A stretch of 64,000 bases of DNA from Armillaria gallica (GCA_037576215.1 JBANDB010000007.1:3999001-4063000); one strand, 5' to 3'; shown: positions 46,601-59,429, counted from the first letter of the stretch. Notes: generated by a model not told the origin, from the sequence alone. Numbers and translations are program-made.

Positions 46601-46643
46601 ACCCTTTGAGATGTGGTGTTCCTACAAAGGGGTCATCGTTAGT

Positions 46644-49075
46644 CACTGCCTCGGGCATCATTTCCTCTGGTGTTGATGTAAGGATTTCTTGTTGGAACAA
46701 GATGACTAGCTGACCACATTTTTCCAGGTAGATCTTGAAGCAATATACAGAACTAGATGAATTGGTACTCCAACTGTATGAGGCTATAGTCTTGACTTAC
46801 CAGGCAGCGAGCGATGACCATCTGCTCTGGAAGCAAAACAAGTTGGAGCCCATCTACAAATCACTGTTCCAGACCACAGCCGAGTGTGCGATGCTCATCA
46901 AGAGGTATATGGGAAAAAACCGCTTTAGTGCATCCATCTTTTCTTTTCGAAAGGGTAGTATCTAAGACCAATGACAGAGCATATCTTTTCACCGAGAGTG
47001 ATGCAGAAAGTAGAAGAACTCATTGAAGATTTTGCAAAATTATGAGAGCAGCTGGATTCAGGTGTAGCAAAGGACACACTTCTCGTGATACTGGGTATCA
47101 GAGACAAAGTTGATATACTTAGTAGGTCTCTTTTATCGACTCACAAATGTATTCTAAATTCAATCTGAGTAGCTATGAAGGCATTGCTTCAGGACATAAG
47201 GCCTGGAAAGAAACTTGGTCCCAAATCAGAATGTATGCCCAGTACACGCGTTGAGACGATCAACACCTTGGTGTCGTGGATTGCAGAATGCGATGACCGC
47301 ATCCTTTGGTGTAGTGGTCTGGCAGGGACAGGCAAAAGCTCACTTGCTGGCATCCTCCATAACCTTCTCTGCTTCCATATGGGCAGCCGCAGTCGCCTTG
47401 CTGCTTTTGTTCATTATGACAGAACCTCATATTCAAATTCATCTGAACTTATTCCATCCATTGCCCACTCTTTGGGCATGTTCGATAAGCACATAGGTAA
47501 CGCCATTGCTGAAGCACTGACTGCATCTGGTATAGTAGTTGAAATAGCACCATCCCAATTATGCACCCAGTTTCAATTCCTCTTGCAGGAGCCATTGGAG
47601 ACGATTCCAGAATTGCATGATGAAGGGCCTTTGGTTGTCATCATTGATGGCCTTGATGAAAGCAGTGATCTGTTGAAAGATTTGCTGGAGGTGCTTGCAG
47701 ATGGGTTTGGGCTGAAATTGCCATGCATGCACCTCATTGTCTTTAGTCAGCCCGAGGACAAGATTTCTCGTGTTTTCAAGAACCACAAGCACATTTACCA
47801 CTTTCCTTTGGATACCTCCTCATATGAGATGAAACATGCTCTACAGCACTTCATCCAGACAAAGCTTGACAGCATCACAGACAAAAGTGCCTGGGAGAAG
47901 CACAATGAGCAAGGAGTTGCCACTCAGCTAGCTGACTGGGCAAGTGGGCTGTTCATATGGGCAGCCACAGTATGTTCGTTCTTGTGCAATTTTCCTAGTC
48001 TTCCAAGACTCAAGGCATTACTTGAAACTATGATTCCAACAGATGCAATAGATGCCCTGACAATACTATATCGAACCATGCTGGATACCATTATGTTGGA
48101 AGTATCAGGAGCAAAGGAGGATATCCGATGATGCATTCGTGCAGTATTAGGCACCCTAATTGTTCAGAAAGGCAAGATGACGGTGCCTATGCTTCCTGAG
48201 CTTGTTCTACAGCCAGGAGACCCTCAAGCACAACTCATTGTTGCTAAATTAGGAAGTGTAGTAGAAGAGAGATCTGACAGGAGCCTGGAGCTTATACATA
48301 AATCATTTGATGATTTTCTCTGGGATTATGGCAGATGCAGGGATGGATGGTTCATAGATGTCAAGAAGCATGAAAAGGAGTTTTCTCTGCAGTGTGTGTT
48401 GTCCTTGACAACATTTTTCAAAAATTGGACCCCGCCCTCTGCTCATCCTGGCTCTATGGACATCTGTCTAAGAGTGACAGTACTGGATTGGTCCTACCAT
48501 GCTGTACCGCTCCATATTCAAAGTTATGCTGTGAAGGTTCTACAGTGGCATCTTGACACCTTCATTGAGCTTGGGATTGATGTGTACCATCCCTTGTTTG
48601 AGAGTTGTTACTTCTTGTTCTGGCTCAAAATACTCTATGCATTTGAATCTCCGCTTCTGGTTGAAACATTGTTTGAGGTCATTTCCATGATTAATATAAG
48701 CCTTTCATGCTCTATATCCTGAATAAAGATGACCTCATTAATATTACTACTTTTTTTAGGCTGAGGTTACAGATCAAAGCCTTTGCACATATGTTTACCA
48801 TGCCTTCACATTCTGGGACTGTTTCAACCAATTTTCAGCAAAATACCGTTGAGTCAACCCTGCATATGTGTACACCTATGCAATGTCCATCTCACCTCCT
48901 AAAAACTTTATTTGCAGAGACTGGGAGCAAAGCAGTGGTGCTGATCCCCCTTTCAATAAGAAGCACCTCCTAGCTCTTGTGCCTTGTGGCAGGTTTACTG
49001 GTGGAACTGGCGAATGCTCTACTCCCTCGTTGAATATGTTCAAAGGCCCTTGACATATTCAATCCGAGTTCATAG
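46644..49075 (+). pseudogene. NLR-like gene 3, 5' part (NACHT), split and truncated
   Basis: It is collinear with genes 1 and 2 from the GIISSGVD linker exon onward. The NACHT exon from 47175 has Walker A GLAGTGKSS, Walker B LVVIIDGLDES and altered sensor LIVFSQPEDKI. An in-frame TGA at 48129 replaces the Gln codon found in both paralogues. Introns sit at the same places (about 46678-46732 and 48703-48761). The C2-like 5' end is missing at the Gypsy boundary. Homology stops at about 49075 and resumes at 59838, so about 10.8 kb of transposons split the C-terminal exon. The sequence is strongly CpG-depleted. Confidence 0.8.
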
Positions 49076-49415
49076 CCTGAAAGTCCAGGAGAAGAGTGCC
49101 ACTATTCTACACCACCATCAAATCACCTGTCTCATTGATTCTACGTTTCTCAGGCCCTACTGGGCTCTTACTCGAACTGCAATGGCTCTATCTATCTACT
49201 AGCTCTGGATAGACACCTGGGGGAACAGATAGAACCCAAAAATTGCCTATTAAAATTGTCTCATAAAATTATACCGAGTTCTGTGCATGAGGCCCACTTG
49301 CAAATCTGCAGCATAGTTGCCCATGACACCAGAGTGACATACTACCAAGGACCATACCGATAGCCATCGGCGGTTAATCAAACAGCACCACATCGCATAG
49401 CGATATACCTTGCCT
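49076..49415. other. Unassigned sequence inside the NLR split
   Basis: It is AT-rich and CpG-poor, with no open frame or repeat match in the window. It may be the 5' untranslated end of the LINE or a remnant of another insertion. Confidence 0.3.
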
Positions 49416-49444
49416 AAAAATTTATTTATTTATTTATTTATTTT
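49416..49444. repeat. (ATTT)n microsatellite
   Basis: About six ATTT units lie directly before the LINE ORF1 frame. Confidence 0.8.
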
Positions 49445-49452
49445 AGTGGTTT

Positions 49453-51053
49453 GTGGCTGTGTTGGAAACTGTACAGTTGGCTCAGATAGTGCTGGCAGAT
49501 ATTGTGGTTGCTGGAATTGCATATAATCTGTCAGGATATTTCTCTGGACTCACCATGGACAACAGTGAGGAAGATACCTACAGCGATCCTGTGGAAAAAC
49601 TGACGATCAGTCTGAAGCCACAAAAGAAGCTGATCTCTGGTGGTGCTGATGACCAGGGTAGTGATGATTCTACCAGCGACCTCAGTGGCCCAGACCTGAT
49701 AGGCGACAACATGTCCTCCGTCCCAGAAGCCTCCCATGTGTCTGCAGCTCCATTGGGTAGACGGTTGTCATCACAGATTGCATCTGGTTCCCAAAATGGT
49801 GCTTTTAAGCCCACCTCTTTGCCCTCGCCGAGCAAAGGCCTGGGTAACAAAAAGGCCAAATGCAGGGTCATGAACTCTGGGAAATCAGGACTTCCCCCCT
49901 TGAACGATGATCTGTCTCCCTCCCTCGCTTCATCATCAATCGCTTCTGGATTCTGGGCAGAGTTTCTCAAAGACTTTGGATATGACATTGACACAGACGA
50001 TGATGTCTCAGATGAAGGAAAGACAACCTGCACTATGATCAGCTGACTAGTAGACATGGGATCACGATCATACGAGACGGTACACACGGTGCAGCATCGC
50101 AATATGCAGACATTCACTACGCTCACCGGAGATGTGTCGACGGTGAAGGGCCAAGTCGTGACATATGACGGGAAGTTCAAGAAAGTCACTGACACACACA
50201 AGAAGAGTACAGCGGCAATCAAGGAGTTGCAAGACAAGGTGGGCCACCTAGCAAGGCAGGCCGACGACATCGAGAAGGGGGGGTCAGAGAGTGAGAAGAA
50301 GGAGATGTCAGATGTGCTGGTGGCTATCCAGCTTGAATTGCAGAGTGTTCGTAGGTTGGCTCAGGAAGCTATAGCCAGTTCGAAGCAAGCTCGCTCTCTG
50401 AGTCTCACCCCTGTGACCTCATGCAGAGTCTGTCCACGTCGAGAGGAATATGACAGTGATGAGTATACAAGGCTTGACAGCAGGGACAAGTACTCTGCCC
50501 GTGATGACTACTCAAGGCCTGCCAACAACCAAAAACATCAGGAGGATACTGTAGTCAATTGGTATCGAACGCCTGCCCCCGCTCTTGATTTGCCAACCAC
50601 ATGTCCCCAGGGCTACACGACTTGACTGCCTCCAAACTCTAATGTGCCGTATTCATTGCCCCCTCGGGTGTTCGCTCCTTTGCTGAGCAGTCGCACCAGT
50701 CTCCCTCCACAGATGAACCACTTCAGTGAAGTAGGCAATAGTCGGGCAAGCATCCCACCTCAGAACCACTACAGTGATGAGAAGATAGTCATTCTGGGTC
50801 CCTATAGTTGGGTATCTTATGATTCCATCACCTCTCTCACTCAGGCTGCCTGCACACTAGTTGCGCAGGTTCTAGGAAGTGCCACGTCAGAAACAGTGAA
50901 GAGAGCATTCCGGAAAGCTGGCGACACATCCCCGTATGCCCAGATCTGCTTCTCGCACCACGATACAGTGGAATGGTTCTGCCAGCAATGGTCCAGTGCG
51001 CAGAGAGGAAGCTGGGCAGAAATGGTGGCTACTTTAAAATTCTGGGGGTAGAT
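49453..51053 (+). pseudogene. LINE ORF1
   Basis: One frame runs the whole length with in-frame TGA stops at about 50044 and 50623. An acidic, Ser-rich N-terminus (49550-50040) is followed by a likely coiled coil (KKSTAAIKELQDKVGHLARQ, 50200-50260) and a C-terminal folded region starting VILGPYSWVSYDSI (50790-51050), possibly the RNA-binding part. No zinc knuckle was seen. It overlaps the beginning of ORF2 in another frame. Confidence 0.65.
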
Positions 51054-54000
51054 CATGTAGACCCTTCACTTTCATTCGCACCATCAGATAGTATCCTGTT
51101 CTCGTCATTACTGCCTGCAAGAGATGTTGTTACTTCAAATAATGCCATCAGACAGATTACTGACATTACTATACAATCCTGGAATATCAATGGTGATTTT
51201 GTGGCAAAAATGATCTGCCCCAAATTCTGATGTCTACTGACACGCTACCATATCAACTTCTTCCAAGAGACTCATCTGCATCCTGATCAACACCTGACAA
51301 TACCTCTCCCTATGAACTACAGTATCATATCCCAACCACAACCAGCTAGCATAACATTTGATGACCCCTGGGGTGGGGTGGCTATCGTTATATCAAACCA
51401 TATTCAGTATCATGTCTGTCATGATTTTTCTGGTCCCGATTTCCTTGTAATCCAAGTCGGGAATCTCTTGTTGTACTGCACATACCTCCTGCCAGAGTCG
51501 ACAGATTGGAGTGCCAGTAGTACCTTGAACAACGATCCTTGTGAGTGCCTGGCTGCTTCATTGGCATGTGCATGCCAAGCCGGCCTTAGTGTCATAATCC
51601 TGGGTGATCTTAATGCATGTACAGGGAACTGACATGTATTGTCTTCTCATCTGGCCCGAGTGTCTGTGGACAAGAGAGTGTCGACACAGGGATGCTGGCT
51701 TCTGCAGATGCTAAAGGACATGGGCCTTGTCTTGCTAAATGGCATTGTATCTTTGGGTCCCTCATCAGCTCACTCTACCTCTTTTCAGGGTACCCATCGC
51801 ACTGTAATTGATTATGCCTGTTGCTCCTTGACTTTGTACAACCAGATTGTCTCTATGGATATCAAGAGGCATATCAAACACTACTCTGACCATGCTAGAC
51901 TCATATTGACCTTCAAAATGAATGGGAATATTTTACAAATCCCAACTGTATCTCGCCTCAAAAAACGGAGAACTCAGATGGCCCCCGTTCTTCCTGATGA
52001 AACTTTTCTAGACCAGTTGCTGATCCACATGATTGACTCAGGCAAGGATAGCAAGCTACTGACTGATCGCATATTTGGTCCTCTCATTCACAAAAAAGAG
52101 GTTGCAGTGGTCTCTATTCATGGTGCTTACTCAGATAAGGAGTCCCCAAAGGCTGCAGCAGCTGCATACTGGGGTCCTAAGGCTCGAAATAATATCTTTG
52201 CAAGAGTGGATGGGTGGCAATCATACATCCGGGCTCATCTTAGTGCAATAGTCTTGGCTCTACAAAAAGCAGCCCCTGGGCTGTCACTCCATATTTCTTT
52301 GACATGTAAGCAGGCAATTCAACTTGTAGTCGGAAGCGCAAAGCGCCAGAAGTCGTGCAGGTGGAGATGTGCCGAGGGTGATATCCCAAAACAGATCAAT
52401 GATCTCATCTGTACTCGTACAGCTGCAGTTGAATTCCGCCTGATTAAACTCAGTGGAAATAGTAATGGAAAGCACTGCAGGCACCTCCAACATGCCATCA
52501 GAATGGCCAAAAATGCACTGATACTATCCCCAACTGCAAATGACAATATTCATTCAGACATGGCGGTGTCTCCTTCTCCCTTGCATAGTGAGATACCAGG
52601 TTCTAAGGTCTTCACATCTGGTACTGGTTTGGAGGATGACTCATTCCATACACTTGACTCCAAAAAGACTAAAGAGAGGTCAAATGTACCTCGACACAAA
52701 ATAGGGAGAAAGAAACATAAAGGCCAGAAAAGGTAAAGAGCCATAAAGGAATGGAATAGGCACCACCTCATGGAGGTGAAATCCCCTAGGCAATGGTGGA
52801 AGGTAGTGGATGAACTGGCAGGAGCACAACCAGAGCCAGTATCAGTGACTGCGTCAAGTCTTCAAAATGTCTTTGTCACAAGGTTAAATCCACCAGAGGT
52901 TTTCCCTCCTGCCTTTGATAAAGCTAGACATGCTTACAATAAGTTCAGAGCTGCACAGCTGCTTAAATCCACTGTTGATTCGACTCCTAATAAACATTTC
53001 GAGAGTATGATTGCGCCTGATGATGTGGCATGGATTAAGAGCCAACTATGTGCACATAGTCAACTGGATAGTGCCACAGAAATAGATGCGGAGACATATG
53101 CTACAGTGATGGATATGGACAATGACTTGCTCGCTGAACTGATTAACGCATGCATCAAACACAAGGATGCACCATCCATCTGGCTTACCTCAGTTATCAT
53201 TGGCATCCTGAAAAAGGGAAACCTGCGGATGAGCCTAACAGTTACAGAGTCATCAGTTTGGAGTGCTGTCTTCTAAAGATAGCCATAATGATTGTTCATA
53301 AGCGACTGGCTGACTGGGCAGAGAGCATGAATCTGATTCCTGACTGGCAAAACGGATTCCAGCCTGGGTACCATACACTGAACAATGCCTTTATCTTATA
53401 CTGTGCAATTGAATGGGCAAAAGCAAAGGGTCACCCTTTATTCATGGCGATGGTCGATGCTATGAATGCTTTCCCATCAACAGATCACTCGACTCTCTGG
53501 TTGAAGCTGGTAGAAATGGGTGCCAGGGGTCCTATTTTTGACTGGCTATGCTTTCTGTATGAGAAAATGGAGTACTGTGTCAGACATGGTGATGAGACCT
53601 CCGAGATGTTCAAATCTTTAATGGGACTGCTCACAGGTGATCCTGCTTCACCAATCCTATGGAATCTATTCATGGCAGACCTGAAAATGCCCAGTCACAC
53701 TGATGATGTCAAGTTAGCAGACATCGTCATGGATATCCTTCTGCAGGTGGATGATATACTCCTCTTCTCACTATCGGCAGCCGGTATTCAGGCAAAACTG
53801 GATGCGCTCACAAAATGGTGCTCACTGAATTTTATCATGATCAATAAGGTAAAGACTGTTATTCTGATCTTCGGGGCAAGACCAGGTCTTGTCATACCTG
53901 ACTTCTATGTGGGGGAGTATAAGCTGATAATATCAGAGGAGGAAAAGTATGTCGGAGTAAACATACAGCCAGATCTAGTGAGGCCATTCAAAATCCACAT

Positions 54001-54985
54001 GGAGAAGAAAGCATCAATGGCTCATTACAGTGGACATTGCATTTTTGCAATGCAGGATAAGACTGGCCACCTGACACCTGCACAATTGAAACTTCTATAT
54101 AGCGCAAGAGTGGACTGCCATCTTACCCATGCATGTGAAGTGGTACCAGATGCTATTGACACACACATCAAAGACTTAGAAAAAGTGCAAGCTTGGTTTA
54201 TTCACAGGTCACTGCATGTAGGGAAAAAGGCACCCACCATTGCTCTCTATCCAGAAACTGGTCTCATGCCACTGAGAGTCCGCAGATTTCTACTGCTCCT
54301 ACAATATCTTGAGTATCTCCTCAATCTGGACACCCACCATTATGCTCACCTGGCACTGGAAAGTAGCAAGTCCCTCTACTTTGCAGGGAAAGCATTGTGG
54401 TATGGCGATGTTATCACAGCAAGTGATCGACTCTCATTTGACACCCATAGTCTCCCCGTACTTGCCGACACAAAAGAGATCGCCGTATATGCCACCGAGG
54501 TTGAAAAGATGGCTGAGAAATGGTTACTAGAATGTTTGAATGGGACAAATAAATTGTACCTGGTACATGGATGCCTCGACACAGTCAAAAAGGGTAAGCC
54601 ACCGAAAGAGGTTTCCCTGAAACTTTGGGTGTACTTGATGTGCCCGGTATCATCTTATTGTGATGCGCTCGCTTCTGTAGTCTTTTCGACTCACAAACTA
54701 GCTATTGAAAGGCTGAGATGGGTGGACCACGGAAGGCCCAGGGTGGCATGACAGTGTCATCTTTGTAGACTGTGTGAAGGTGCTGTTGAAACACCTGAAC
54801 ATGCGCTACTGCAATGTGATGTGTCTGCAACGATCAATCAGTTGTGGCGAGATTTTTTTGAGAAAGTATACTCTACTCACCCACAGGCTCTGACACTGTA
54901 CAGAGCATGTGATCAAACAGAGTTCCTACGATGGCTGTTAGGTCAGGAAAAGATAATCCTACTACTGGGGAAATTCACATACTAG
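50973..54985 (+). pseudogene. LINE ORF2: APE endonuclease, RNase H-like, RT, zinc finger
   Basis: Endonuclease motifs SWNINGD (51180), FFQETH (51260), ILGDLNA (51600) and YSDHARL (51885) are present. An RNase H-like region (about 52090-52540; AAYWGPKARNN, RAHLSAIVLALQKA, KQAIQLVV) lies between endonuclease and RT; by eye its acidic catalytic positions are replaced. RT motifs: VDAMNAFPSTDH, LTGDPASPILWNLF and LQVDDILLFS. A finger CHLCRLC..H....C is at 54752-54815. TGA or TAA stops lie at about 51230, 51632, 52736 and 54751, and a single-base frameshift near 53215 in a poly-A stretch. Confidence 0.8.
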
Positions 54986-55075
54986 ATCCTTCAAGAGTTT
55001 TACTTGTACCCATTATATCATCCATAAAGACTGCTTAATAGTAATCTTCCATTGTCCTCTTCGCCTGGCTTACTG
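54986..55075. other. Sequence between LINE and hAT
   Basis: It is probably the LINE 3' tail or pre-existing target sequence. It continues after the hAT element at 59638, because the 8-bp duplication joins the two sides. Confidence 0.4.
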
Positions 55076-55083
55076 TGCCTGGG
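55076..55083. repeat. hAT target site duplication, left
   Basis: TGCCTGGG, identical to 59630-59637. Confidence 0.9.
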
Positions 55084-55608
55084 TAGGACTTCGCACTGGC
55101 ACCGTATCATATGATGATACAGGTGCTGTGATATGGGTCCCGTATCTGTCCCGTCTTGCTTAATACTTTGCCAAGATACGGACGGTATACAGATATCCCA
55201 TAGCCCGTTAGTGACCATATGAACATGGCCATGTTATGGTGATTGACAGCCATATAGGTTGTCTAAAAATAATTATGATCAGATCATGTTGTATGCATGT
55301 TTACCATGCGCTTAGCATCATACCACGATGTGCTGGCACCATGAACTGCTCAATGCTCCAAGTATAATTTATTTCTCTTGTTCTAATCAAGCTCTAATGC
55401 TTACAATCACAGAGTACTTGCTCTTCTCCATATCTGCTCCTGCTTGGCTTCTGCTCTGCTCCTGTTTCATCCTAAGGCTACCTGCTCATATTGTCAAATA
55501 AATTGCCAACTGGTCTGTGCACCTGTCAAATGTGCATCAATTGTAGCCCAGAGGAGTTCTATATAACAGTATTTTTTCCTGCAGACTTATCACCCCATTC
55601 TGAACATC

Positions 55609-58600
55609 ATGGCAGATCAGTGTGCCCTCAACGCTGACAGAAGCTTGAAATCCCCTTCAAAAATCAACTTTTATCACGATGTGGATGACGAAGTGCCAAT
55701 GGCAGGGCCCGAAGGTACGTATGATTTAATTTCTCCTGTGCTTCAGCCTTCAATAAGTCATCCCCTTGAACAGAACCTCTTGGCCATGGACAACGCGCAA
55801 AGGCAGGTCGGATGAAGGATGCCCTTGAGGTTGAGAAGCTGGACGAGTTTGGGATCGCCACTAAGCCTGTGGTTTCGAAACCGTGGCACTGACGGAAGAA
55901 GAGTAAGAAGGCGAGACATAGTAAAGGCAGTCTTAACGTTGATGATGACAATGATGCAGAGGACAGAGATTTCGAGACTGACAATGGGGACAGCAGATCA
56001 AGTGACTCTGACGATTCCGATGGTGCTGTTCCCAACTCTGAAGTATGCAAACTTCACTACCTTTGCATTATCATAGCACTGAATACATTTCAGCTGGCTG
56101 AAATCATGCCATCTAAAACAGCTTCTGAAACAGCAGCCGGTTTGAAATGCAAGCGACCCACATGCAAGATTACCATCGAGGAAGTCGAGGACGAGGATGA
56201 TGAACAGGGATCTACTCGCTCTAATAGTAGCACTCCTTGTGTCAATGACTCTGATGGCAATGGATCTGGGGCATGGAAAACTTCAGGTGCTACCAGTACT
56301 CAAAAGCCACAGAAGGTATTCTGTCTTCTCACTGACCATTGTCTGTATATATCTAACATCTTCCTCCAGGCAGGCAGAAAATGCAATCCCATATATTACT
56401 TTTACGAGCAAGTCATTCTTGGTGCTGATGGTACACGAGGAAGCAATGGTAGTAAACACTATAAGTGCTTACATGGCAACAAATATGTTCTAACCATCAC
56501 AAAAGCCATGAGGAGCAGTCTAAATGGTGCGTCATTATTTCTTTTTCATTTAATTCTTCTCATAGCATTTCCAAGGACTTATCGGCAATCTGAAGTCTGC
56601 ATTGGCACCTATGTACCACTTCTACCTCTTGCTCAAAGCTTGCCTAGATATAAATCCTCAAGCAATTATCTCTGATGAGGAGATTGAGCTCGCTGCTGGA
56701 TGGAAGGTCTTGAATCTGAGCCAGGCAACCGAGTATGTTAAAAAACTCGAGTTGGCGGCAGAAAATATTGTGCAGGCATTTGAAAAGCAGGCTGCCAATG
56801 CAGCAGTAAGAGTTTTGTTGTTATTGTTGATCATTGTCTGACTGGAAATGCTAGGGACCTTGGGATCAGGACAAGTTTGAGCAGCTTCTTGCAGAGTGGA
56901 TGGTTGCTTGCAATCAGCCATTTGAGGAGGTCGAACGCAAGGAGTTTTGGGACCTCTTGACATATACACACCATCCTTCGTTGACTCTCCACATTCCCCA
57001 CAAGGATTCAATCTGTAGGCACATCATGAAGATGGGTGAAGATACAGTAGAAGGGACAAAGAAGATGTTTGCGGTTCATGTTGTTATTCAATTGAATTTT
57101 TTCATGGCCTAATACAATGTGAAGGAGCTTGAGGGGAAGGTCAGCATCTCCCTTGACGCATGGACATCGTCAAACCTTATAGCATTCCTTGCCATCATTG
57201 TCCATTATGTTACCAACGATGGTAAATTGAGTACATCTATTTACTTTAGATTGTGCCTCATTCCTGATTGTGTTTCAGAGGAACTTCTGATTGATTTCCA
57301 TGAACTTGAGGGTGCGCACAGCGGAGAAAACATGGCGGAGGTAGTTTGGGAAACACTCACACTCTATGGGTTGCGTGAGAAGGTCTGTATTAACAGTGTT
57401 GATATCACATCATATGCAGATGTTCATAACTTAATTAGCTCCTCACTACAATGATGGATAATGCATCAAACAACAACACTCTAGTTGCTGGTATTGCGAG
57501 GAAATGCTGGTGAGAGGGTATTCCATTTGATGCGAAGATGTCTCAGCTTCGTTGTATGCATCATATGGTTCATCTTGCTGCCCTCAAGGTCTGTAAATTG
57601 AAACACCGTTCTTTTGTAAACTGATAACATATTTCTGTCAACAGCTTCTTGAGGGAATCGGCGCTATAACAAAGAAACAAGCCAAGAAAGCATTATCAAA
57701 GTCATCAAACTATCAGGATTCAGCGACTGCTCCTGTTGATCGCAATAATGACGATGAAGCAGCTGTTCAAGACGAGCCTGAAGATGACGAGTCTGACTTC
57801 CAGTCCAATCTGTCTTTCAATATTTTCTCTGGTGTCGACAAGGTATGTGAAGTTATCTGTGTCATCTACTGCATTAGTTAATGTGCTCTCCAGCTACATA
57901 AGATTGTCTGTGCTGTTCGTTCTACTGTACTATTTCGACCGTAGCTTCATGGGGTGTTACGCATTATGCTATATGGCCAAATGACTAGAGGTTCATTCAC
58001 TGAGAAATGATGTAAAGTTACTATATTTAGGTCTCCAGCGCCAGCCGGACCCGAAAATTTACCATTTTAAGCGCATACTACCTCTGCAGAGTGCCTGTTA
58101 CGCATTATGAAATACCGGGAGCTTCACTTCACGAGGCCCTGTTACGCGTTATGTGAATTAACGGTCGAAATAGTACAGTAGTCTCCAGCGAAAGCAGGGC
58201 TGGCTCAAATGTGTACGTGATGCTCTTGAGGTGCAGCGCCGGGACGCTATGCGAGCTAGCATTGAGGGGGACAGTGCCATTGCTGAGGAGTTAACTTCTA
58301 TTTCCTGCAATGAACGAGCTCTGATGCTCATCCTTGATGTCTGCACAAGGTGGTCATCAACTCATCAAATGATGTGTATGTAGTAATATATTGTTTTCTG
58401 GATGCACGCTAACTCTATGCCTAGGACACACACTTGACTACCGTGAAGCCATTGATGAGTTTGTCTCGTCTATATGTGATTTCCATGACGATGAGCTTTT
58501 GACAAGTGAAGACTGGGATGTGATTGAGCTTGTGACGGGTTGGCTGAAGGCCTTTCGGGTGGCAACAACCAAGATGTCGACAACGAAACGTCCCATGTTG

Positions 58601-59429
58601 TCATCGACACATACAGTGTTCCGTGGCCTACAGTCTCACCTCCGGGATATCCTTCGACATCTTCCTGATGACGTCTCTCCCCAAATCAAGAACGGGCTGG
58701 TTGAAGCACACCATAAGCTCAGCGATTATTATTATAAGTTTGATGAATCTCCTCTATACACCTGGGCAGCACGTAAGTTTGTACCTCCATATGGTTGATG
58801 TGGTTCTAATCATGCTGTAGTTCTTGATCCTTGTATATCGTATGAAGGCATGCACAATGATTACGCTGACGATGAATCCCTTCTGGAATATTTGGAGGAG
58901 GCAAAGTCGTCTCTCCATGATTATTTTCAGAAATACTACATGGACAAGACTACAACAAGGCTGCAACCACAGACGTCAGATAACCCATCCGGTAACCGTC
59001 TGGGACGACTTCCGAGCCGAGGATCCCCTCAGAAGATGAACTTCACCTCACATCTCAACAAGCCGAAGCGTGTAACCAATGAGTTAGAGGAGTATTTCAA
59101 GCTTTCGCCTGATGATTATGATAGCTGCGACCCTATCAAGTGGTGGATGGGTCAACGAGCTCAGTTCCCAAATCTATTCTGGTTAGCACGTGATTTGCTC
59201 ACTATTCCTGGTACGACGTCAGTGTTTCACATGCTATTTCATTGCTAATATCATTGTAGGATCTGCAGTCGCAGTAGAGCGCATTTTCTCTGGTGGATGG
59301 GACATGATTTCTATTTGTCAGGCTAGCTTGAAGGCAGACACCATCAGAATACTGATGCTAGTCAAGCACCGCCTACATCTCGCACATACAGCCGTTAATG
59401 AACTCCTAGATAGCTCTTCCAAACTGTAA
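55609..59429 (+). pseudogene. hAT transposase (multi-exon, broken)
   Basis: Exon-like segments joined by short GT...AG introns: an acidic N-terminus; a BED-like region ending NGSKHYKCLHG (56440-56470); SISLDAWTSSN (57150); MSQLRCMHHMVHLAALK (57538-57590); LILDVCTRWSSTHQMM (58330-58375); and the C-terminal dimerisation region DPIKWWMGQRAQFPNL with SAVAVERIFSGGWDMIS (59130-59310). TGA at about 55891 and 57511 and TAA at 57110 interrupt it; both TGAs fit CGA to TGA. A MITE at 57925 splits the SSLQRKQGW segment. Confidence 0.8.
57925..58178. mobile_element. 254-bp MITE with TA target duplication
   Basis: An 18-bp perfect terminal inverted repeat CTGTACTATTTCGACCGT is flanked by TA on both sides, as in Tc1/mariner-type elements. 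It has no coding capacity. Removing it plus one TA joins RSS to LQRKQGW of the transposase in frame, so it inserted into a coding exon. Confidence 0.85.

Larger units (their letters stand above)
39706..46640 (-). mobile_element. Ty3/Gypsy chromodomain retrotransposon, 5'-truncated, defective
   Basis: On the minus strand the order is gag-like region, protease, reverse transcriptase, RNase H, integrase, chromodomain, polypurine tract, LTR. That order and the C-terminal chromodomain place it in the chromodomain Gypsy group. The 3' LTR (39706-40100) is complete; I find no 5' LTR near 46.6 kb, where the element abuts the third NLR gene. Several in-frame stops and a 1.67-kb insertion in integrase make it non-autonomous. 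It is CpG-rich, unlike its flanks. Confidence 0.85.
49453..54985 (+). mobile_element. LINE (non-LTR retrotransposon), near full-length, decayed
   Basis: Two overlapping coding regions are followed by a zinc-knuckle-like C-terminus. Domains in order: ORF1 with coiled coil, APE endonuclease, an RNase H-like domain, reverse transcriptase, CCHC-like finger. It carries several TGA stops and one frameshift. The 3' boundary is set at the end of ORF2; the untranslated tail may reach the hAT insertion at 55084. CpG is strongly depleted. Confidence 0.8.

Noticed and set aside
46400..46700. 5' LTR of the Gypsy element
   Set aside because: I could not find TGTTATGGATGG or other sequence of the 39706-40100 LTR in this area, so the element is treated as 5'-truncated.
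46360..46713. 117-codon plus-strand ORF at the Gypsy/NLR boundary
   Set aside because: Mostly antisense to the gag-like region; only its last residues (GIISSGVDV) match the NLR linker exon.
49578..50270. 230-codon minus-strand ORF over LINE ORF1
   Set aside because: Antisense shadow of ORF1, with no motif of its own.
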